Below, piece after piece: positions 60,138 through 64,000 of a DNA stretch of 64,000 nt. Source of the DNA: Halopseudomonas litoralis (GTDB lineage Bacteria; Pseudomonadota; Gammaproteobacteria; Pseudomonadales; Pseudomonadaceae); the NCBI RefSeq assembly GCF_900105005.1, contig NZ_LT629748.1:124001-188000 (forward strand), in the 5' to 3' direction. Below the pieces are notes generated by a model that saw only the letters and a list, made by a program, of their open reading frames with translations, ran no database searches and had not been told where the DNA came from. How positions within the stretch are numbered: position 1 is the first letter of the stretch; each line of letters opens with the position of its first letter. The position numbers were made by a program, and so were the translations under genes.

Positions 60138-61616
60138 ATGCGGCATCAACTGCTTATGGCGGCTGGCCTGTTTTTGGTTGGCAGCATGTATGGCGCGACA
60201 GCCATGGCCGCCGAAACGCCTGACAACCAGGCTCAGCTGATTGAGCGGGGCAAGTATATTGCCCGTGCTGCGGACTGCATGGCCTGTCATATCGGTCCCG
60301 ACGGCACCCCCTTTGCCGGTGGAAAACCAACACCAACTCCCTTGGGCGATATTGTTGCTACCAATATTTCGTCATCAAAGGAATTTGGTATTGGCGAGTA
60401 CTCCGTTGAAGATCTCACCGGCGTTCTGCATGACGGTAAGACGCCAACCGGCAAGCATCTCTATCCAGCCATGCCGTATCCGGACTATCGAGGCATGACC
60501 GCTGATGATATCGAAGCCTTGCAGGCTTACCTGCAGACCGTTCCGGCGGTCGAGCATGCGCCTGAGGCCGAAACCAATCTCGACTTTCCATTCAACATGC
60601 GCTTTCTAATGATTGGCTGGAATGTGATCAACCTGGATGAAGAGGTTACCGCGACTGACATGGATCGCGGACGCTATCTCGTTGAGCATCTTGCCCATTG
60701 CGGTACCTGCCATACACCGCGCGATGACCTGATGGGTAGCGACGAAGGCCGGTATTTAGCTGGTGCCCAGCTGGAGAGGTGGCATGCGCCCAATATAACC
60801 AGCGACGAGACTGCGGGTATTGGCAGTTGGAGCAATCGGCAGCTTGCTGACTATTTCAAACATGGCCAGACCGGTTACCTGGCCCAGGCTGCAGGTCCGA
60901 TGGGTGAAGCAGTGCATCACAGTTTGCAGTACCTCACCGACAGTGACCGGATGGCAATAGCGGCTTACCTGAAAACAGTGCCCCAGATCGCAGACGATCA
61001 ACAAAAGCATCCAGTATTCGACCCCCAAATCAATAGACAACTGATCGGACGGGACCCTGTCGTGATCAAGGCTACGCGTTTCAAGCCGGAAGAACTCCAA
61101 AGTCACGGTTTGAAAACCGAGGATATCGAAGACCCGGACTCGGCTGCAGGTCTTTACCTGCAGCATTGCGCTGGCTGCCACATGGAGGACGGTTCCGGCC
61201 AGCCGGTATCCTTTTATGCCAGTTTGCAGGGCAACACTGCGCTGCGCAGCGCCAATCCCAGGAATCTGGTAGCGGTTATCCTGGATGGCGTGGCGTATAA
61301 CGGTGCAACACCCCGACCGCTGATGCCCGGGTTCGAAGGCAAGCTGGATAATCAGCAGATCGCGAAGGTGGCCAATTATGTGCGGGTGGAGTTCGGTGGC
61401 CACACCAGCAGCAATATCGATGCGAACCAGGTGGATCATATCGCCTCGGGTGAGCAGCCCGTGTCAGGACTGATCCGCTACGCGCCTATATTGGCCTGGC
61501 TGGGTGTACTCGTGGCCGTGCTGCTGATTATCGGTCTCGTCTGGTTTTTCTGGGCTCGTCGGCGGCGTCAATATGCTCCACGCGCATCCCGACACACTGC
61601 ACACTCCAAAGAATAA
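60138..61616 (+). CDS. Triheme membrane-anchored cytochrome c
   Basis: 492 residues. Signal peptide to about AMA (res 24). Three CxxCH heme motifs: CMACH 47-51, CGTCH 188-192 and CAGCH 344-348. A C-terminal membrane helix (about 450-472) is followed by a basic tail, so the hemes face the periplasm. Three-domain layout resembles the cytochrome subunit of gluconate/alcohol dehydrogenases that pass electrons to ubiquinone or oxidases. It opens the cluster, 9 nt before the flavoenzyme gene. Confidence 0.93.
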   Translation: MRHQLLMAAGLFLVGSMYGATAMAAETPDNQAQLIERGKYIARAADCMACHIGPDGTPFAGGKPTPTPLGDIVATNISSSKEFGIGEYSVEDLTGVLHDGKTPTGKHLYPAMPYPDYRGMTADDIEALQAYLQTVPAVEHAPEAETNLDFPFNMRFLMIGWNVINLDEEVTATDMDRGRYLVEHLAHCGTCHTPRDDLMGSDEGRYLAGAQLERWHAPNITSDETAGIGSWSNRQLADYFKHGQTGYLAQAAGPMGEAVHHSLQYLTDSDRMAIAAYLKTVPQIADDQQKHPVFDPQINRQLIGRDPVVIKATRFKPEELQSHGLKTEDIEDPDSAAGLYLQHCAGCHMEDGSGQPVSFYASLQGNTALRSANPRNLVAVILDGVAYNGATPRPLMPGFEGKLDNQQIAKVANYVRVEFGGHTSSNIDANQVDHIASGEQPVSGLIRYAPILAWLGVLVAVLLIIGLVWFFWARRRRQYAPRASRHTAHSKE

Positions 61617-61625
61617 GGTCCGTCC

Positions 61626-63227
61626 ATGAACAAAAGCTCCTTTCTGACCCGACGTGATCTACTGTCCATGATCGGCAAGACAGCTGGTGCCGGTGCGCTT
61701 TATTCTGCGATGACCACCATGGGCTTTGCCAAGCCGTCGACCTTCACCGGCGAACTCAATCTGTCCGAAGCGCCTACCGGCGACAGCGTGCTCATCCTGG
61801 GCGCCGGGCTGGGCGGCATGACCGCTGCCTACGAGCTGCGCAAAGCTGGGTACGATGTGACCATACTCGAATATACCGACCGCCCTGGAGGCCGCTGCTT
61901 CACTATCCATAGTGGCGATACCTTCACTGACATCGCTGGCGAAACCCAGCACTGCAACTTCGCCAAAGGCAACTACATCAATCCAGGTCCCTGGCGCATT
62001 CCCTATCATCACTATGGTCTGCTGCATTACTGCAAAAAGTTCGGTGTCAAACTGGAGCCCTTCATGCAGCTCAACTTCAACGCCTACGTGCATGCGCAAG
62101 ACGCCTTTGGCGGGAAGCCTCAGCGGGTGCGTGAAGTCCTGACAGATGTGCATGGTTATACTGCGGAATTGCTCGCGAAAGCGGCTGATCAGCACGCACT
62201 CGATGACGTGCTCACCAGAGAGGATTGCGAGGCACTGCTGGAACAGCTCGATGAGTGGGGCAGGCTCTCGGGTGACCACAAGTATCAGCAGAGTCTCAAG
62301 GCCAGCGAATTTCGCGGCTACAAGGACTGGCCCGCTGGCGGTTTGATGCCCAAGCCCTCACCCAGTGAGCCGCTTGATTTCAAGGAGCTGCTGCACTCCG
62401 GTTTGTGGAAGCTGTTGCTGGATTATTTCGAGACTTCCTATCAACACACGATGTTCGAGCCGGTCGGCGGCATGGAGCAGATTGCCCGTGGTTTTGCTGG
62501 CGAGGTCGGTGACCTGATCGAATATCGCCGGCAGGTCGTACGGATCGAGCAATCCGACAGTGAAGTCACGGTGCACTATATCGATCCGGATCATCCGGAA
62601 CAGGTGATGACCCGCACCGCCGACTGGTGCGTGTGCAATATTCCGCTGTCTATTCTCAGCCAGATCCCGGTGGATGTCTCACCCAAAAAGCGTCAGGCGA
62701 TAGCAGCCATACCTTATGGCAGCTCGGTGAAAACGGGCCTGGAGTTCAAACGGCGCTTCTGGGAGCAGGATGAAAATATCTTTGGCGGAGTGACCTATAC
62801 GGATCTGCCCATCAATATCATTTCCTACCCTGCCTACGATTATTTCAGCGATGGACCAGGCGTATTGCTGGGGGCCTATGCCATTGATAATCCAGCCAGT
62901 TTTACCACGTCGGCGCTGGATGCACGTGAGCGAATCGCGTTGGCGGTAGCCTACGGCAAACAGATACATCCCCAATACGAAAAAGAATTCCTGTCGGGAG
63001 TTTCCTGGGTCTGGCATCGCTGCCCCTGGAGCCTGGGCTGCTATGGTCTATGGACTGATGAGCTGCGTGCCGCGCACTACGACACGCTTTGCGAGATCGA
63101 TAATCGTCTGGTTTTGGCGGGCGAACACTGTTCCTATATTCCTGCTTGGCAGGAAGGGGCAGTCTTGTCCGGTATGGATGCCAGCCAACGGCTGCATGAA
63201 AAAGCCACAGCCATGACAAGCGCATGA
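61626..63227 (+). CDS. Tat-exported flavin amine oxidase-family enzyme
   Basis: 533 residues. Tat-type signal TRRDLLSMIG (8-17) implies export after folding with FAD bound. FAD motif VLILGAGLGGMTAAYELRKA with Glu82 and RPGGRC follow. The C-terminal LAGEHCSYIPAWQEGAVLSG is the second FAD contact of amine oxidases. The substrate is an amine or amino acid, not identifiable. Flanked on both sides by cytochromes c, it may be a dehydrogenase handing electrons to cytochrome c, as NicA2 and its cytochrome CycN do in nicotine-degrading Pseudomonas; that comparison is inference. Confidence 0.9.
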   Translation: MNKSSFLTRRDLLSMIGKTAGAGALYSAMTTMGFAKPSTFTGELNLSEAPTGDSVLILGAGLGGMTAAYELRKAGYDVTILEYTDRPGGRCFTIHSGDTFTDIAGETQHCNFAKGNYINPGPWRIPYHHYGLLHYCKKFGVKLEPFMQLNFNAYVHAQDAFGGKPQRVREVLTDVHGYTAELLAKAADQHALDDVLTREDCEALLEQLDEWGRLSGDHKYQQSLKASEFRGYKDWPAGGLMPKPSPSEPLDFKELLHSGLWKLLLDYFETSYQHTMFEPVGGMEQIARGFAGEVGDLIEYRRQVVRIEQSDSEVTVHYIDPDHPEQVMTRTADWCVCNIPLSILSQIPVDVSPKKRQAIAAIPYGSSVKTGLEFKRRFWEQDENIFGGVTYTDLPINIISYPAYDYFSDGPGVLLGAYAIDNPASFTTSALDARERIALAVAYGKQIHPQYEKEFLSGVSWVWHRCPWSLGCYGLWTDELRAAHYDTLCEIDNRLVLAGEHCSYIPAWQEGAVLSGMDASQRLHEKATAMTSA

Positions 63228-63234
63228 GGTGATC

Positions 63235-63795
63235 ATGAAAAGCATCACATTCACGCTTTTACTTCTTGCCAGCCTGGGTATGGCAGCCATCGTGCAAGCT
63301 GACGATCCGCCGAAGTCCGGATCGGTCGAAGATGCCGGTGAGCGGCGCACTCCGCCGTGGACCAACGACAGCGCCAATATCCGCCTGCAGCAGCCGCGCA
63401 CGTCGCCGGAGACCAGGCAGAACGAGCCCTATTCCGCGGATGATTTTACTGTCACCGACGAGTGGGAGAAATTGTTCGCTGAGGAGAAACATTTTTCCAC
63501 AACCAGCGGCGAGGAGCTGTACAAGACCATGTGCCAGGCATGTCATATGGCTGATGGGCAGGGCGCGCGTGGCGCCGGGGACTATCCTTCGTTTGTCGGT
63601 GACGAGCGGCTGCGCACGCCTTACTACCCCATCGATGTGATTCTCAACGGATTGCGCGGCATGCCTGCTTTCGATGACATGCTGTCAAACAAACAGATCG
63701 CCGACGTGGTGAATTATCTGCGAACCAGTTTCGGCAACCAGCTGCAAGCGGACACCACAGCAAACGATGTGGCTCGGGTTCGCCACCAGGAATAG
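63235..63795 (+). CDS. Monoheme cytochrome c
   Basis: 186 residues from the ATG at 63235 (GAGGTG site upstream; a GTG at 63229 would add two residues). Signal peptide to about VQA (res 22), a proline-rich polar stretch, then one heme motif CQACH at 100-104 with distal Met candidates in LRGMPAFDDM. Soluble periplasmic. Position directly after the flavoenzyme makes it the likely immediate electron acceptor. Confidence 0.92.
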   Translation: MKSITFTLLLLASLGMAAIVQADDPPKSGSVEDAGERRTPPWTNDSANIRLQQPRTSPETRQNEPYSADDFTVTDEWEKLFAEEKHFSTTSGEELYKTMCQACHMADGQGARGAGDYPSFVGDERLRTPYYPIDVILNGLRGMPAFDDMLSNKQIADVVNYLRTSFGNQLQADTTANDVARVRHQE

Positions 63796-63830
63796 GAGGC
63801 TGCGGCCATTGCCGCAGTCAGGAGGCTGAC

Positions 63831-64000
63831 GTGCCGCAGCTTTTTACGCCCCGCAGTAATGGCATCGCGCGATTACTCATCGCTGCTGCGCTGGTGCTGA
63901 TCATTGGAGGTACCGCTGCGGTTCTCATGCTGAACACATCCCCTTACAACACCGGCCAGCACGCCGTGGTAGCTCAGCCGGTGCCATTCAGTCACCGCCA
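63831..64000 (+). CDS. N-terminus of a membrane-anchored, probably multiheme cytochrome, cut by the right edge
   Basis: 56 codons from the GTG at 63831, which has an AGGAGG site 5 nt upstream. One membrane helix (about res 14-33) is followed by QPVPFSH, a sequence that in my memory begins the heme region of ActA-like and cytochrome c3-like multiheme proteins associated with molybdopterin or Alternative Complex III-type quinol oxidoreductases. No CxxCH is inside the window, so this is tentative. Same strand as the cluster, 35 nt after the previous stop. Confidence 0.6.
   Translation, partial: MPQLFTPRSNGIARLLIAAALVLIIGGTAAVLMLNTSPYNTGQHAVVAQPVPFSHR

Overview
The window comes from a moderately GC-rich gammaproteobacterium of the Pseudomonadaceae. 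It carries blocks that I remember from the Pseudomonas aeruginosa chromosome in nearly the same internal order: prs / tRNA-Gln / ispE / lolB / TPR lipoprotein // hemA-prfA-prmC-moeB-murI-pagL; upp-uraA / hpt / a PA4642-like gene; gatCAB // mreBCD-maf-rng-yhdP-nitrilase-tldD. These blocks are joined differently and several accessory stretches sit between them. That fits a relative of Pseudomonas outside the aeruginosa core (the Halopseudomonas / P. pertucinogena lineage is a guess, not shown). No phage, integrase, transposase, CRISPR array or rRNA was seen.

Layout. 1-13.3 kb: PRPP synthetase (cut by the left edge), tRNA-Gln and isoprenoid/lipoprotein-sorting genes on the minus strand, then the overlapping hemA-prfA-prmC-moeB-murI operon, a PagL-type lipid A deacylase, a small DUF2878-like membrane protein, ferrochelatase, a LysE exporter and a hydroxypyruvate-reductase-like dehydrogenase. 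13.4-18.5 kb: type IV pilus minor-pilin operon pilV-pilW-pilX-pilY1-pilE. 18.5-24.1 kb: pyrimidine/purine salvage (uraA, upp, hpt), a SulP anion transporter and two small conserved proteins. 24.1-30 kb: BCCT osmolyte transporter, an RlpA-like protein and the gatCAB amidotransferase. 30.2-41.1 kb: cell-shape and RNase G operon through tldD.

41.1-64 kb is the accessory part. It opens with two interleaved inverted repeats at the point where the conserved block ends. After that come a half-length asparaginase, a GIY-YIG protein, a GST, a YadGH-type ABC exporter, an erythromycin-esterase-family protein, a GH15 glycosidase, a membrane-anchored SDR, a YejK-like nucleoid protein and an SLC13 transporter. 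A four-gene catabolic operon follows (two PLP aminotransferases, an amidase, a D-2-hydroxyacid dehydrogenase), then an OsmC-YcaO fusion. The window ends in a cluster of secreted redox proteins: triheme cytochrome c, Tat-exported flavin amine oxidase-family enzyme, monoheme cytochrome c, and the start of a membrane-anchored protein that probably is a multiheme cytochrome.

The most interesting points are the terminal flavoenzyme/cytochrome cluster (probably a periplasmic amine dehydrogenase that hands electrons to cytochromes rather than to oxygen), the unassigned aminotransferase/amidase/dehydrogenase operon, the apparent AUA start codon of mreC, the Glu-to-Asp change at the third catalytic position of PagL, and the interleaved repeats after tldD. 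All functional calls come from reading motifs and from memory of families; no database search was run.
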